From Cohnella caldifontis (GTDB lineage Bacteria > Bacillota > Bacilli > Paenibacillales > Paenibacillaceae): DNA of 64,000 nt. The first letter of the stretch is position 1. Each line of letters opens with the position of its first letter. Made by a program: the position numbers and the translations under genes. The stretch covers positions 62,001-126,000 of the forward strand of contig NZ_JAQZSJ010000009.1 in assembly GCF_029360585.1 (NCBI RefSeq). Reading direction: 5' to 3'. The notes under the pieces are model-generated. The model had not been told where the DNA came from, did not search any database, and worked only from the letters and a program-made list of their open reading frames with translations. This document shows positions 41,901 through 50,560 of the stretch, in pieces.

Positions 41901-42692
41901 TTGAAACGCCATCGAATCTCGATTCCCCTGCTCGCCGCCGCCCTCGCGCTGGTCTGGGTTTCGGCCGCCTACGCGTCCGCCGGCGAAAACACCCCGTACC
42001 ATTTCGGTTTCAAAAAAAGCCGGAACGGCTCCCTGCCTTCGATCGCCCAAGAAGGATTCATGCCCGTCCTGCAGAAGCACGGGGCCGTATTCCTGGGAGA
42101 CGTGGGCCGCAAAGAGCTGTATCTCACCTTCGACAACGGCTACGAGAACGGCTATACGACGCGCATCCTCGATACGTTGAAGGAGAAGCAGGTGCCGGCC
42201 GCTTTCTTCGTGACGGGGCATTTCGTCAAGGACCAGCCCGATCTCGTCCGCCGCATGGCCGCGGAAGGCCATCTGATCGGCAACCATTCCTGGAGTCACC
42301 CCGACCTGAGCCAGTCGGGCCCGGAGCGCATCCGCAGCGAGATGGAGAAGGTGCGCGCCGAAACGGCGGCTTTGACGGGCCGGCCGGACATGCGCTTCAT
42401 GCGGCCGCCCCGGGGGATTTTCAACGGCCGCATGCTGGAGGAATGCCGCAAGCTCGGCTATACCGGCGTGTTCTGGTCCGTCGCTTATAAGGACTGGGAC
42501 GTGAACCATCAGCGCGGAGGGCAGTATGCCTATCAAAGCGTGTTGGGGCAGCTGCATCCCGGCGCCGTGATCCTGCTCCACTCCGTTTCCCGCGACAACG
42601 CGGAGGCGCTCGGCCGGATCATCGACGATGCCCGAAAGCAAGGCTACGAGTTCAAAAGCCTGGATCGACTGACCGTCAAAACGTACCGTTGA
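41901..42692 (+). CDS. pdaA: Delta-lactam-biosynthetic polysaccharide deacetylase
   Basis: A 263-residue exported NodB-type deacetylase. After a signal peptide (cut near SAAYASA), the opening PYHFGFKKSRNG is characteristic of PdaA. The catalytic site uses TFDNGYENGYT (Asp pair variant), GNHSWSHPDL with the metal His pair, and RPPRGIFNGR. PdaA makes muramic delta-lactam in spore cortex peptidoglycan, needed for germination, so it supports an endospore-former. TTG start, with AAGGAG about 12 bases upstream. A terminator follows. Confidence 0.9.
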   Translation: MKRHRISIPLLAAALALVWVSAAYASAGENTPYHFGFKKSRNGSLPSIAQEGFMPVLQKHGAVFLGDVGRKELYLTFDNGYENGYTTRILDTLKEKQVPAAFFVTGHFVKDQPDLVRRMAAEGHLIGNHSWSHPDLSQSGPERIRSEMEKVRAETAALTGRPDMRFMRPPRGIFNGRMLEECRKLGYTGVFWSVAYKDWDVNHQRGGQYAYQSVLGQLHPGAVILLHSVSRDNAEALGRIIDDARKQGYEFKSLDRLTVKTYR

Positions 42693-42715
42693 TCCGCCAG
42701 CCGTATCGCGTTCCC

Positions 42716-42762
42716 GGAAACAGCCAGTTCCGTTCGGCCGGACTTGGCTGTTTTCCGTTTTT
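42716..42762 (+). terminator. Intrinsic terminator after pdaA
   Basis: AACAGCCA pairs with TGGCTGTT in a hairpin extended by GGAA/TTCC, followed by CGTTTTTA. The -35 box of the htpG promoter lies inside its 3' arm. Confidence 0.75.
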
Positions 42763-42772
42763 ATGGTATAAG
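42744..42772 (+). promoter_or_regulatory. htpG promoter
   Basis: TTGGCT (42744-42749), a 17-base spacer and TATAAG (42767-42772). Transcription would begin about 5 bases before the CIRCE element, the arrangement used by HrcA-repressed promoters. Confidence 0.7.
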
Positions 42773-42784
42773 AAAATTGTTGTC

Positions 42785-42811
42785 TTAGCACTCTCAGTGG
42801 CTGAGTGCTAA
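42785..42811 (+). promoter_or_regulatory. CIRCE element (HrcA operator)
   Basis: TTAGCACTC, nine bases, GAGTGCTAA: a perfect CIRCE inverted repeat. It lies between the promoter and the htpG start, so HrcA should repress htpG here. Confidence 0.97.
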
Positions 42812-42838
42812 TACCAAAGGCGAAAGGGGTACGCGCGC

Positions 42839-44677
42839 GTGGCCAAAAAAGCGTTCAAAGCCGAATCGAAGCGTCTGCTCGACCTGATGATCCACTCCAT
42901 CTACACGCAGAAGGAAATTTTCCTGCGGGAGCTGATCTCGAACTCCAGCGACGCGATCGACAAAATCTATTACAAGGCGCTGACCGACGATCGGTTGACG
43001 TTCGACAAAGACAACTATTACATCCGGATTTCCGTCGACAAGGACAACCGCCTGCTGACCATCGCCGATACGGGGATCGGCATGACGCAGGAGGATCTGG
43101 AAAACAACCTCGGCGTCATTGCCCGCAGCGGCTCGTTCGCGTTCAAGCAGGAGAACGAGCTGAAGGAAGACCACTCGATCATCGGCCAATTCGGCGTCGG
43201 GTTCTATTCCGCGTTCATGGTGGCCGACGTCGTGACCGTCATCAGCAAAGCGCTGGGCAGCGACCAAGCCTACAAATGGGAGTCCAAAGGAGCCGACGGC
43301 TACACGATCGAGCCTTGCGCGAAGGACGGCGTCGGCACGGAAATCATTTTGAAAATCAAGGAAAACACCGAGGACGAACGTTATGACGAATTCCTGGAAA
43401 GCTACCGTTTGCGTTCGATCATCAAGAAGTATTCCGACTTCATCCGTTACCCGATCAAGATGGCGGACTCCGAAGGCCAAGAGGAAACCGTCAACAGCAT
43501 GGTGCCGATCTGGCGCAAAAACAAAAGCGAGCTGAAGGACGAGGATTACGCCAACTTCTACGCCGAGAAGCATTACGGCTTCGACAAGCCGCTGAAGCAT
43601 CTCCACATCCAGGCCGACGGCACCGTGGTGTACCGCGCCATCCTGTTCATCCCGGAGAAGCCTCCTTTCGACTTCTACACGAAGGAATACGAGAAGGGAC
43701 TGGAGCTCTACTCGAACGGCGTGCTCATCATGAACAAGTGCGCCGACCTGCTGCCCGATTATTTCGGCTTCGTCAAAGGCATGGTCGACTCCGAGGACCT
43801 GTCGCTCAACATTTCGCGCGAAATGCTGCAGCACGACCGCCAGCTGAAGCAAATCGCCAAAAACATCGCCAGCAAAATCAAAAGCCTGCTGCAAAGCATG
43901 ATCAAGGACGAACGGGAGAAGTACGAACAGTTCTTCCAGGCGTTCGGCCGGCAGCTCAAGTTCGGCGTGTACAGCGATTTCGGCATGAACAAGGAGACGC
44001 TCCAGGACCTGCTCATGTTCCACTCCTCCAAGGAGAAGAAGCTGGTCACGCTGGACGACTACGTCTCCCGGATGCCCGAGGACCAGAAGTACGTTTATTA
44101 CGCGGTCGGGGAATCGATCGAGCGGATCGAGAAAATGCCGAAAACGGAGCTCGTGCTGGACAAAGGCTACGAAGTGCTGTACTTGACCGAGGACATCGAC
44201 GAGTTCGCCCTCAAGGTGCTGATGTCCTACAAAGACAAATCGTTCAAATCCGTATCGGACCAGGATTTGGGGATCGAGGCGGATGCCGGGGACGACAAGA
44301 ACGAAGAGGAAGAGAAAGGCCAAAAAGAGCTGTTCGAGGCGATGAAAGGGTTGCTCGCGGATAAAGTCAAGGACGTGCGTGCCTCCAAGCGGCTGAAATC
44401 CCATCCGGTCTGCTTCTCCACCGAAGGAGAAGTCTCGATCGAGATGGAGAAAGTGCTCAGCGCCATGCCGAACAACCAGGACGTCAAAGCCGACAAGGTG
44501 CTCGAGATCAACGTCCATCATACGGTGTACCGGTCTTTGAAGGACGCCCACGAGAAAGACCAAGAGAAGCTGGCGCTCTACACGAACCTGTTGTACAACC
44601 AGGCGCTGCTCATCGAAGGGCTTCCGATCGAGGACCCGCTCGCGTTCACGAACGATATCTGCAAAGTGATGGTATAA
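42839..44677 (+). CDS. htpG: Chaperone protein HtpG (Hsp90)
   Basis: A 612-residue bacterial Hsp90. The GHKL ATPase domain shows [23 protein letters not shown] and [23 protein letters not shown] and [18 protein letters not shown] lie in the middle domain with the catalytic Arg in [10 protein letters not shown]. The C-terminal dimerisation domain is complete; length is close to B. subtilis HtpG. GTG start with AAGGGG 9 bases upstream. The CIRCE element before it puts it in the HrcA regulon, unlike htpG of B. subtilis. Monocistronic, ended by the terminator at 44701. Confidence 0.97.
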   Translation: MAKKAFKAESKRLLDLMIHSIYTQKEIFLRELISNSSDAIDKIYYKALTDDRLTFDKDNYYIRISVDKDNRLLTIADTGIGMTQEDLENNLGVIARSGSFAFKQENELKEDHSIIGQFGVGFYSAFMVADVVTVISKALGSDQAYKWESKGADGYTIEPCAKDGVGTEIILKIKENTEDERYDEFLESYRLRSIIKKYSDFIRYPIKMADSEGQEETVNSMVPIWRKNKSELKDEDYANFYAEKHYGFDKPLKHLHIQADGTVVYRAILFIPEKPPFDFYTKEYEKGLELYSNGVLIMNKCADLLPDYFGFVKGMVDSEDLSLNISREMLQHDRQLKQIAKNIASKIKSLLQSMIKDEREKYEQFFQAFGRQLKFGVYSDFGMNKETLQDLLMFHSSKEKKLVTLDDYVSRMPEDQKYVYYAVGESIERIEKMPKTELVLDKGYEVLYLTEDIDEFALKVLMSYKDKSFKSVSDQDLGIEADAGDDKNEEEEKGQKELFEAMKGLLADKVKDVRASKRLKSHPVCFSTEGEVSIEMEKVLSAMPNNQDVKADKVLEINVHHTVYRSLKDAHEKDQEKLALYTNLLYNQALLIEGLPIEDPLAFTNDICKVMV

Positions 44678-44700
44678 GGGACCGTTCCCGCATATAAATT

Positions 44701-44740
44701 AACCCGGCGTCGGACCGTTTTTTATCGGTCCTGCCGGGTT
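44701..44740. terminator. Bidirectional terminator after htpG
   Basis: AACCCGGC (44701-44708) pairs with GCCGGGTT (44733-44740), with an inner GGACCG/CGGTCC stem. It serves htpG on the plus strand; on the minus strand it overlaps the end of the convergent coiled-coil gene. Confidence 0.9.
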
Positions 44741-45084
44741 TCTTTCAACGCGAAATGCTTAAAGCGGTCCTTGAACTTCCGGATTTCCATCTCGTGCTCG
44801 AAAATTTTCGACATCATGAGGCTTTGGGTTTCCTTGGAATCTTCGTTTTGTTCTTCGAGACGGTCCATACGTTCTTCGAGACGGTCCATTCGTTCCTCGA
44901 GGCGATCCATTCGGGTTTCGATTCGATCGAGACGCAATTCGATCTGCTCGAACCGGGTTTCGAACCGCTCGAATCTCCGCTGGTTCTCTTCTCTCTCTTC
45001 CTCGAAATAAGCCTTTAAAGTTCCAACCGCATGAATCAGTTCCGTTAGCAAATGCTCCATCTGGGCGAACTTTTGGTCGGACAT
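44722..45084 (-). CDS. Coiled-coil protein with 7-residue repeats
   Basis: A 120-residue, almost wholly helical protein. From residue about 30 to 85 it is a long coiled coil containing three consecutive RMDRLEE heptads, visible in the DNA as a 21-bp repeat. No membrane segment. The start at 45084 follows GGCGGTGGG; upstream in-frame ATGs lack a better site. The stop codon lies within the htpG terminator stem. Similar small coiled-coil proteins are common in Paenibacillaceae; role unknown. Heptad number may vary between strains through slippage (inference). Confidence 0.7.
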   Translation of the reverse strand: MSDQKFAQMEHLLTELIHAVGTLKAYFEEEREENQRRFERFETRFEQIELRLDRIETRMDRLEERMDRLEERMDRLEEQNEDSKETQSLMMSKIFEHEMEIRKFKDRFKHFALKETRQDR

Positions 45085-45220
45085 CTTCCCACCGCCTATC
45101 GAAAAATGGCCGGAAACGAAAACGAGAGCACCCCGAAAGGTCAACACGCCACGTGTCTCCGCTTTGCGAGGTGCTTCCTCTGCGACTTTTTCTATATTAT
45201 GGACAAATATCAACCTGCTG

Positions 45221-45489
45221 TCAATCCATCGAGGTTGCGTTCACGGGCCGCGGTTTATCCAAGGGGTCGCCCAATTCGCGAAGCTGATCGACCAGCTCCC
45301 GGTTCAGCATTCGCTGCCAATCGGATGGGCCGGGATATAGATAATCATAATAGATTTCAAAGCGACGCTGAGTCGGAACAGATGGACGAACGATTTGATT
45401 TCGCCGTTCTCCCAAGGATCCAGATCCAACAAGATGGAAGCCGGTTCACGATCGATGTGGGAAAGGTAAGTATTCCAATGGTCCGACAT
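45221..45489 (-). pseudogene. Decayed DUF695-like gene
   Basis: Two overlapping frames look like halves of one protein. The first starts at 45489 after GAGGCGG with MSDHWNTYLSHIDREPASIL and runs out of sense near 45360. The second, shifted frame continues to 45221 with IYYDYLYPGPSDWQRMLNRE and LRELGDPLDKPRPVN, which recalls the middle of DUF695-type proteins. The normal family length is about twice this, so internal sequence is missing as well as the frame. Assignment is by memory of the family pattern; a sequencing error could explain the shift but not the shortness. Confidence 0.5.
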
Positions 45490-45525
45490 GTCCGCACCGC
45501 CTCATCGAAGGTCGATCATTGCCCG

Positions 45526-45918
45526 TCAGCCGTTTTTATTCCCCGATCCGAAACCGATCACGTATCCGTCCGGGTCCCGAACGGAGAATTCCTTCCATGA
45601 ACCCCAGTCGTGCTCGGTTACCGCGGGCTCGGAAACGATGAAGGCGCCTTGCGTGTTCAGTTCCAGGTAGAGCGCGTCCAATTCGTCATGGGTCCTCACG
45701 TATGCGTATGTATTCCAGGTCCCTCGATTCGGCCGGACGTCTTCGGGATCGCCGGCTTGAATCAATTTAAACCCTAAGCCGAAATCGTCCCGGATGGCCC
45801 AAAATTCGTTGACATCGCATCCTAACGCCTCTTCGTAATACTTCTTCGACTTTTCGAAATCCGAAACCAACAAGACCGTAAGGGAATTCTCGATTTTCGC
45901 TTTGACGGTTTCCGCCAT
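45526..45918 (-). CDS. VOC (glyoxalase/bleomycin-resistance fold) protein
   Basis: A 130-residue vicinal-oxygen-chelate protein with LLVSDFEKSKKYYEEALG at the front and FSVRDPDGYVIGFGSG at the end. Such proteins bind metal or sequester small molecules; the substrate cannot be told. The start at 45918 is preferred over an ATG at 45960 because the latter lies inside the -10 region of the promoter. That promoter has a near-consensus LexA box in its spacer, so the gene may be DNA-damage inducible. Confidence 0.8.
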   Translation of the reverse strand: MAETVKAKIENSLTVLLVSDFEKSKKYYEEALGCDVNEFWAIRDDFGLGFKLIQAGDPEDVRPNRGTWNTYAYVRTHDELDALYLELNTQGAFIVSEPAVTEHDWGSWKEFSVRDPDGYVIGFGSGNKNG

Positions 45919-45958
45919 TCCGCAACACGCTCCCGGCACGAAAATGGTAAACATAACC

Positions 45959-45987
45959 ATCGTAGCGAATATATGTTCGCTTGTAAA
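45959..45987 (-). promoter_or_regulatory. Promoter with SOS (LexA/DinR) box
   Basis: Minus-strand TTTACA (45982-45987), 17-base spacer, TACGAT (45959-45964). The spacer contains CGAATATATGTTCG (plus-strand reading, 45966-45979), matching the Bacillus LexA consensus CGAACRNRYGTTCG at 13 of 14 positions, within an 18-bp palindrome AGCGAA...TTCGCT. Confidence 0.7.
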
Positions 45988-45996
45988 GAGGGTTTT

Positions 45997-48030
45997 TTAC
46001 ACCGGCCGGAACTCCTTCGCCCAATAAACTTCCCTCATGTTGATCTGCTGGCGGAGTTTCCGTGCGGTCTCCATCGGGATCTGCCCCAACTCGTACAGCC
46101 TTTGCACTTCGTTCCGCTCCGCTTGAAACGCCCGTTCCTGGAGCTCGCGTTCCCGGCGGATCCATTCCCGGGACGCTTTTCGGCGTCGTTGGCTTCGGAT
46201 CTGCGCGATCCGATCGTTGTATTCCCCGATGACCCGATACACGGCCGCCTGATTGTCGGGGTTGATTTCGCCCCGAAGCGCCTGGATGGCCGCAACCGCC
46301 ATGTTCACCTGAAGCTTCTGCCGTTGCCGCCGTTTCTCCCGATAAGGGTCCGGCCCCCCGCGTCTTGCCGTGAAGATCGCCTTCACATACCGAAGCCAGC
46401 CCTTCAGCATGAGCCCGATCGCCGGGCCGCGAAAAGGGGATCGCCGCCGAGCGGCTTGCTTCATTCGGTGGATGCGTTCGAGGGCGGCCTCCGCGGTTTC
46501 CGCGTCGATCCGCTTTTCTTGGATCAAACGGTCCAAATACCGGGCTTCCGCCTCCAGCGCCTTCAGCCGAAGCGACGTCTCCTCCGGCCCGCCCGGCCCG
46601 GCTGCGGCCGCCGAATCCGGGTATTGCAGCTGCTGCAGGGCGCGGGTGTAAGAGGCGATGAGGCCGGCGGCCGCTTCCCGGTTGTCGTTTCCCGTTCGCT
46701 CGCGGATTTCCCGGATGGCGGCCAGGTGGGTCCGGATCAGCGCTTTTTTCTCCGTCCGTTCTTTGGTGTCGTCCGCGAAAACCGCTTTCGACCCGGCCAG
46801 TACGGGCAGGAACAGGCTGGCCGCCGCCAGCGTCACCAGGATGACGCCGGCCGCGATGAACAAAATCAGCGTACGGTGAGGGAACGCGCTGCCGTTCTCC
46901 AGGATTTCGGGGATCGAGAACGCGCCGGCCAGCGTTACCGCTCCCCTGACGCCGGATATCGTTATGATTCCGGTCTGCCTCAGGGAGGGCTTGGGGAGGT
47001 GCCGGAGCTTCAGCCTCCAGCCGATCCGCCAAGCCGCGTACACCCAGAGCGAGCGAAGCAGCAGCAGCGCCGCGGTGATGACGACGATGAAGCCGAGCAC
47101 TTCCGCGTTGTCCGTGGTCGGATCGATGAAGCTTTCCCGGGTGACTTCCGGGATTTGCGAGCCGAGCAGCACGAATACGAGCCCGTTCAAGATGTAAAGA
47201 ATCACGGACCAGGTGCTGCCGGAAGCGATTTGCAGCCTCATTTGCGGAGAAGTCTCCCGATCCCGCTCGATCCCGTGAACGATGCCGGCCGCCACCACCG
47301 CCAAAATGCCGGAAACGTGCAGATGCTCCGCCGCCAGATAGATCGCGAAGGGCGTCAGGATTTGAATGAGGATGTGCACGGTGACGTCTTCCATGCCCAG
47401 CCGCCGTATCCACACCCTCAAGCGGATGACGAGAACCGCCAGCAAGGCGCCCCCGGCCGCGCCGCCCACGGAGATTTTCAGGAAGCTCCAGACGGCCGCG
47501 GGCAGCGAGAAGACGCCGGTCAAAGCGGCAGCCAGCGCGAAATGGAACGCGACGAGCCCGGACGCGTCGTTCATGAGCCCCTCGCCTTCCAGGAGATGCA
47601 GGATGGACCCCGGCATCTTCACCCTGCCGGACATGGCGCCCACGGCCACCACGTCCGTCGGCGACAAAATGGCCGCGAGCGCGAAAGCCGCCGGCAGCGG
47701 GATCGACGGGATGAGCAAGTGAATCAAGCTGCCGACGGCAACGACGGTGGCGAAGACGAGTCCGAGCGCGAGCAGCAAAATCGGGAACCGCAGCTGCCAT
47801 AACGCCGTGCGGGACACCCTTCTTCCGTCGTGGAACAGCAAGGGCGCGATGAACAGCACGAAGAACAGCTCGTGGTTCATCGGCACTTGGATGCCCAAGG
47901 GCAGAGCCGCGAGCAGAACGCCGAGCGCGATCTGGATCAGCGGGACCGGAACGAACGGCGCGAAATGATTGACGAGATTGGACAGCCCGATCGCGGCCAG
48001 CAGCAATAGCACCAACAGGAAAAGTTCCAC
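45997..48030 (-). CDS. CPA1 family Na+/H+ antiporter with long C-terminal domain
   Basis: A 677-residue cation:proton antiporter of the NhaP/YjcE type. About 12 membrane segments fill residues 1-400, with AAILSPTDVVAVGAM and LLEGEGLMNDASGLVAF carrying the acidic residues of the ion site and GVRGAVTLAGAF near the end. A long charged, helical cytoplasmic tail follows (about 420-677), probably regulatory. GTG at 48030 is preferred as start: GGGAGG lies 10 bases upstream and the product then begins MELFLLVLLLLAAIGLSNL, as in relatives; another GTG is six codons upstream. Confidence 0.9.
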   Translation of the reverse strand: MELFLLVLLLLAAIGLSNLVNHFAPFVPVPLIQIALGVLLAALPLGIQVPMNHELFFVLFIAPLLFHDGRRVSRTALWQLRFPILLLALGLVFATVVAVGSLIHLLIPSIPLPAAFALAAILSPTDVVAVGAMSGRVKMPGSILHLLEGEGLMNDASGLVAFHFALAAALTGVFSLPAAVWSFLKISVGGAAGGALLAVLVIRLRVWIRRLGMEDVTVHILIQILTPFAIYLAAEHLHVSGILAVVAAGIVHGIERDRETSPQMRLQIASGSTWSVILYILNGLVFVLLGSQIPEVTRESFIDPTTDNAEVLGFIVVITAALLLLRSLWVYAAWRIGWRLKLRHLPKPSLRQTGIITISGVRGAVTLAGAFSIPEILENGSAFPHRTLILFIAAGVILVTLAAASLFLPVLAGSKAVFADDTKERTEKKALIRTHLAAIREIRERTGNDNREAAAGLIASYTRALQQLQYPDSAAAAGPGGPEETSLRLKALEAEARYLDRLIQEKRIDAETAEAALERIHRMKQAARRRSPFRGPAIGLMLKGWLRYVKAIFTARRGGPDPYREKRRQRQKLQVNMAVAAIQALRGEINPDNQAAVYRVIGEYNDRIAQIRSQRRRKASREWIRRERELQERAFQAERNEVQRLYELGQIPMETARKLRQQINMREVYWAKEFRPV

Positions 48031-48123
48031 CGGATTTCGGCCTCCCACGCAACGGCGGCTTGACGTTACATTCGCCAGTATTGTCGAAGATCCGGGGGTT
48101 TAAGCCGAGGCGGCGCCGTCAAT

Positions 48124-48159
48124 GAAAAGCCCGGCCGGCTGCGGTAAGCCGGTCGGGCT
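48124..48159 (-). terminator. Intrinsic terminator after the luciferase-like gene
   Basis: AGCCCGGCCGGCT (48128-48140) pairs with AGCCGGTCGGGCT (48147-48159) apart from one G-T type mismatch; TTTT follows on the minus strand. Confidence 0.85.
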
Positions 48160-48175
48160 GGCGAATGCTTCTCGC

Positions 48176-49177
48176 TTAGGTCCGGAACGCTTCCGCGATC
48201 AACTCGTAAGAGCGGATCCGCGCCTCCGGGTCGTGGATCGGACTATTGATCAACATTTCGTCGACTTGATACTCTTCGCCGAGCCGCAGAAGCTGCTCTT
48301 TCACTTGGGCAGGCGTCCCGATCACGCGCCGCTGGCGAAGCTGCCGGATCAGCATCAGGTCCATCTCGGTGTACGGGTAATCCATGGCCGTATCGACGGA
48401 AGGGAGATTTTTTCGCTCCCTGCCGGTACGAATGCCTAGAAACAGCAAATCGCCGCTCGTCGCCAGACGGTTCGCTTCTTCTTCCGTCTCGGCGCAAATC
48501 GCCAGCGTGGCGATCATCGCGCGCGGACGCTCCTCCAGCGCCGCGTTGGGTTCGAAGTGCTCCCGGTAGTAACGGACCGCCTCTTCGCCCCCGGGCGTGC
48601 CGAAAAATTCCGCGAAAGCGTAGGACGTGCCCAGAATGGCGGCGAATCTCGCGCTGTCGCCGCTTGAGCCGAGCAGCCAGATTTCCGGAGCGGTCGGAAT
48701 CGACGGGGAAGCGAGCAGCCCTTCGAACGGGTGCCCGGCCGGCATCGCTTCATGCAGATAGCCGATCAGATCCAGCACCTGCTGCGGATACCGGTCCACG
48801 TCGACGCGCTTGTCCTGCTGCAGCGCCCGCGTGGAGAGCGGCATGCCGCCCGGCGCGCGCCCGAGGCCGAGGTCGATCCGGCCCGGGTGCAGCGCCTCCA
48901 GCAGCCGGAAATTTTCCGCGACTTTATAAGCGCTGTAGTGCGGCAGCATGATTCCGCCCGAGCCGACGCGGATCCGGGAAGTGGCGGCGGCCAGATGGGC
49001 AATCAGCACCTCGGGGCTGGAGAAGGCAAGCGCGGGCATGCCGTGATGCTCGGACACCCAGAAGCGGGAGTAGCCCAGCTTCTCCGCCGCCTGCGCCAGC
49101 CGCGTCGACTCGCTCAGCGCGTCCGACGCGGTCCGCCCTTCCGCCACGTATACTTGATCGAGAACGCCCAGCTTCAC
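48176..49177 (-). CDS. LLM-class (luciferase-like) flavin oxidoreductase
   Basis: A 333-residue bacterial-luciferase-like monooxygenase of the group with YwcH/YhbW-type members. The opening KLGVLDQVYVAEG, RFWVSEHHGMPALAFSSPEV and the RIDLGLGRAPGG segment are typical. It would use reduced flavin and oxygen on an unknown substrate. GTG start with GAGGAG about 11 bases upstream. A single gene with its own terminator. Confidence 0.88.
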   Translation of the reverse strand: MKLGVLDQVYVAEGRTASDALSESTRLAQAAEKLGYSRFWVSEHHGMPALAFSSPEVLIAHLAAATSRIRVGSGGIMLPHYSAYKVAENFRLLEALHPGRIDLGLGRAPGGMPLSTRALQQDKRVDVDRYPQQVLDLIGYLHEAMPAGHPFEGLLASPSIPTAPEIWLLGSSGDSARFAAILGTSYAFAEFFGTPGGEEAVRYYREHFEPNAALEERPRAMIATLAICAETEEEANRLATSGDLLFLGIRTGRERKNLPSVDTAMDYPYTEMDLMLIRQLRQRRVIGTPAQVKEQLLRLGEEYQVDEMLINSPIHDPEARIRSYELIAEAFRT

Positions 49178-49318
49178 TCCGTCGTCCGCTCCTCACGCGG
49201 TTCCGTTGTCTTTTTCATCCCCATCGCCTCCATCGCCTTCGTCCGTTTCCTCTATTTTCCCACTGTCGGCGGGGTTCAATCAAGTTGCGGGTGTGGACGA
49301 GCGGTTACGAGAAGGGGA

Positions 49319-49492
49319 TTAGATCAGCGGATAACGGGGCACATACCGCGGATTCGCGTAATAAGGCGGTCTCGGGCCGATTTTCGGCAGCCGGAACGGC
49401 GACGGATTGGCGCCGTTGTACACGTAAACCTTCTCGCCTGTGCGGCCCATCAGCAGAAACCGGACTTCCGGGCTGACCATGTAGAGAGGCAT
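49319..49492 (-). CDS. Small Tyr/Pro-rich protein
   Basis: A 57-residue basic protein rich in Pro, Tyr and Arg, with VRFLLMGRTGEKVYVYNG in its first half and PRPPYYANPRYVPRYPLI at the end. The start at 49492 follows GGAGGAACCCGCC. No family recognised; composition is like small spore-coat proteins (inference). The frame is intact and the ribosome binding site strong, so I take it as real. Confidence 0.55.
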   Translation of the reverse strand: MPLYMVSPEVRFLLMGRTGEKVYVYNGANPSPFRLPKIGPRPPYYANPRYVPRYPLI

Positions 49493-49627
49493 GGCGGGTT
49501 CCTCCTCGCGTAACGGGATTTCCTCCAATGTATTCCCGATTAAGGCGAGACGGGAAGGAAACCAGGCACGGCATTCGCCCAATCGCATATTTTAATCGGA
49601 AAAGAGCGCAGAATCAGGAGGATTTCC

Positions 49628-50551
49628 ATGTCCAACCGAAATCCGCCGGCAGGCGCCGGCTATCCGATGTACCCTCATTTCGGATCCATCACCCGGTACG
49701 AGGAGATTCCCCTCGCCGTGCCGGAGCAGCGTCAATATCGCCAGCCCGGCTTGGAGAGCTTGATGGTCCCGAGGCCGATCGTCGAAAACCCGAACTACAA
49801 GGGAAGCGGCAAACTCGCCGGCAAAGTCGCCCTGATCACCGGAGGAGACAGCGGCATCGGCGCGGCGGCGGCCATCGCGTTCGCCAAAGAAGGGGCAGAC
49901 GTCGCCATCGCCTATTTGGATGAACACGAGGACGCCAACCGCACGAAGCGGAGAATCGAGCAGCTGGGCCGGCATTGCCTGCTGCTGCCGGGCGATCTCA
50001 GGGACAAGCGGCATTGCGCCGCCATCGTGGAACGGACGATCCGGTCGTTCGGACGGCTTCACGTTCTCTGCAACAACGTCGGCATCCAGTTTCAGCAGCT
50101 CAGCCTGCTGGACATTACCGACGAACAATTCGAGGACACGTTCCGGGTGAACTTCTTTTCGCATTTCTACACGACCCGAGCCGCGCTCCCTTGCCTGAAA
50201 GCCGGAAGCTCCATTATCAACACCGCTTCGGTCGTCGCTTATTACGGCAACGATCAATTGATCGATTACACCGCGACCAAAGGCGCGATCGTCGGATTCA
50301 CGCGAGCCTTGGCGCGAAACCTGGTCCAACAAGGCATCCGGGTCAACGCGGTAGCGCCGGGCCGCATTTGGACGCCGCTGATCCCCTCCAGCTTCTCCGC
50401 CGATCAGGTCGCCTTGGCGGACAATCCGATGCAGCGCCAAGGCCAGCCGTTCGAGCTGGCTCCCGCTTACGTGTATCTGGCATCCGACGATTCGCGGTTC
50501 ATGACCGGGCAGACCCTTCACGTTAACGGCGGACAGGTGATGTCCTCGTAG
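49628..50551 (+). CDS. SDR oxidoreductase, YhxC/YhdF type
   Basis: A 307-residue short-chain dehydrogenase with an N-terminal extension of about 60 residues (ending [19 protein letters not shown]) typical of the stress-associated YhdF/YhxC group. NAD(P) motif [13 protein letters not shown]; catalytic YTATK with Tyr-X3-Lys; ending [11 protein letters not shown]. Substrate unknown. AGGAGG lies 6 bases before the ATG. It is convergent with the DUF998 gene, 9 bases apart. Confidence 0.88.
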   Translation: MSNRNPPAGAGYPMYPHFGSITRYEEIPLAVPEQRQYRQPGLESLMVPRPIVENPNYKGSGKLAGKVALITGGDSGIGAAAAIAFAKEGADVAIAYLDEHEDANRTKRRIEQLGRHCLLLPGDLRDKRHCAAIVERTIRSFGRLHVLCNNVGIQFQQLSLLDITDEQFEDTFRVNFFSHFYTTRAALPCLKAGSSIINTASVVAYYGNDQLIDYTATKGAIVGFTRALARNLVQQGIRVNAVAPGRIWTPLIPSSFSADQVALADNPMQRQGQPFELAPAYVYLASDDSRFMTGQTLHVNGGQVMSS

Positions 50552-50560
50552 GCCGACCGA

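Noticed and set aside
42794-44563. 589-codon minus-strand frame opposite htpG
   Set aside because: Shadow of htpG; composition (long Phe/Val/Leu/Asp runs) is what reverse-complemented HtpG codons give.
45973-47802. 609-codon plus-strand frame opposite the antiporter gene
   Set aside because: The minus-strand antiporter has the expected membrane topology and ion-site motifs; the plus frame has none.
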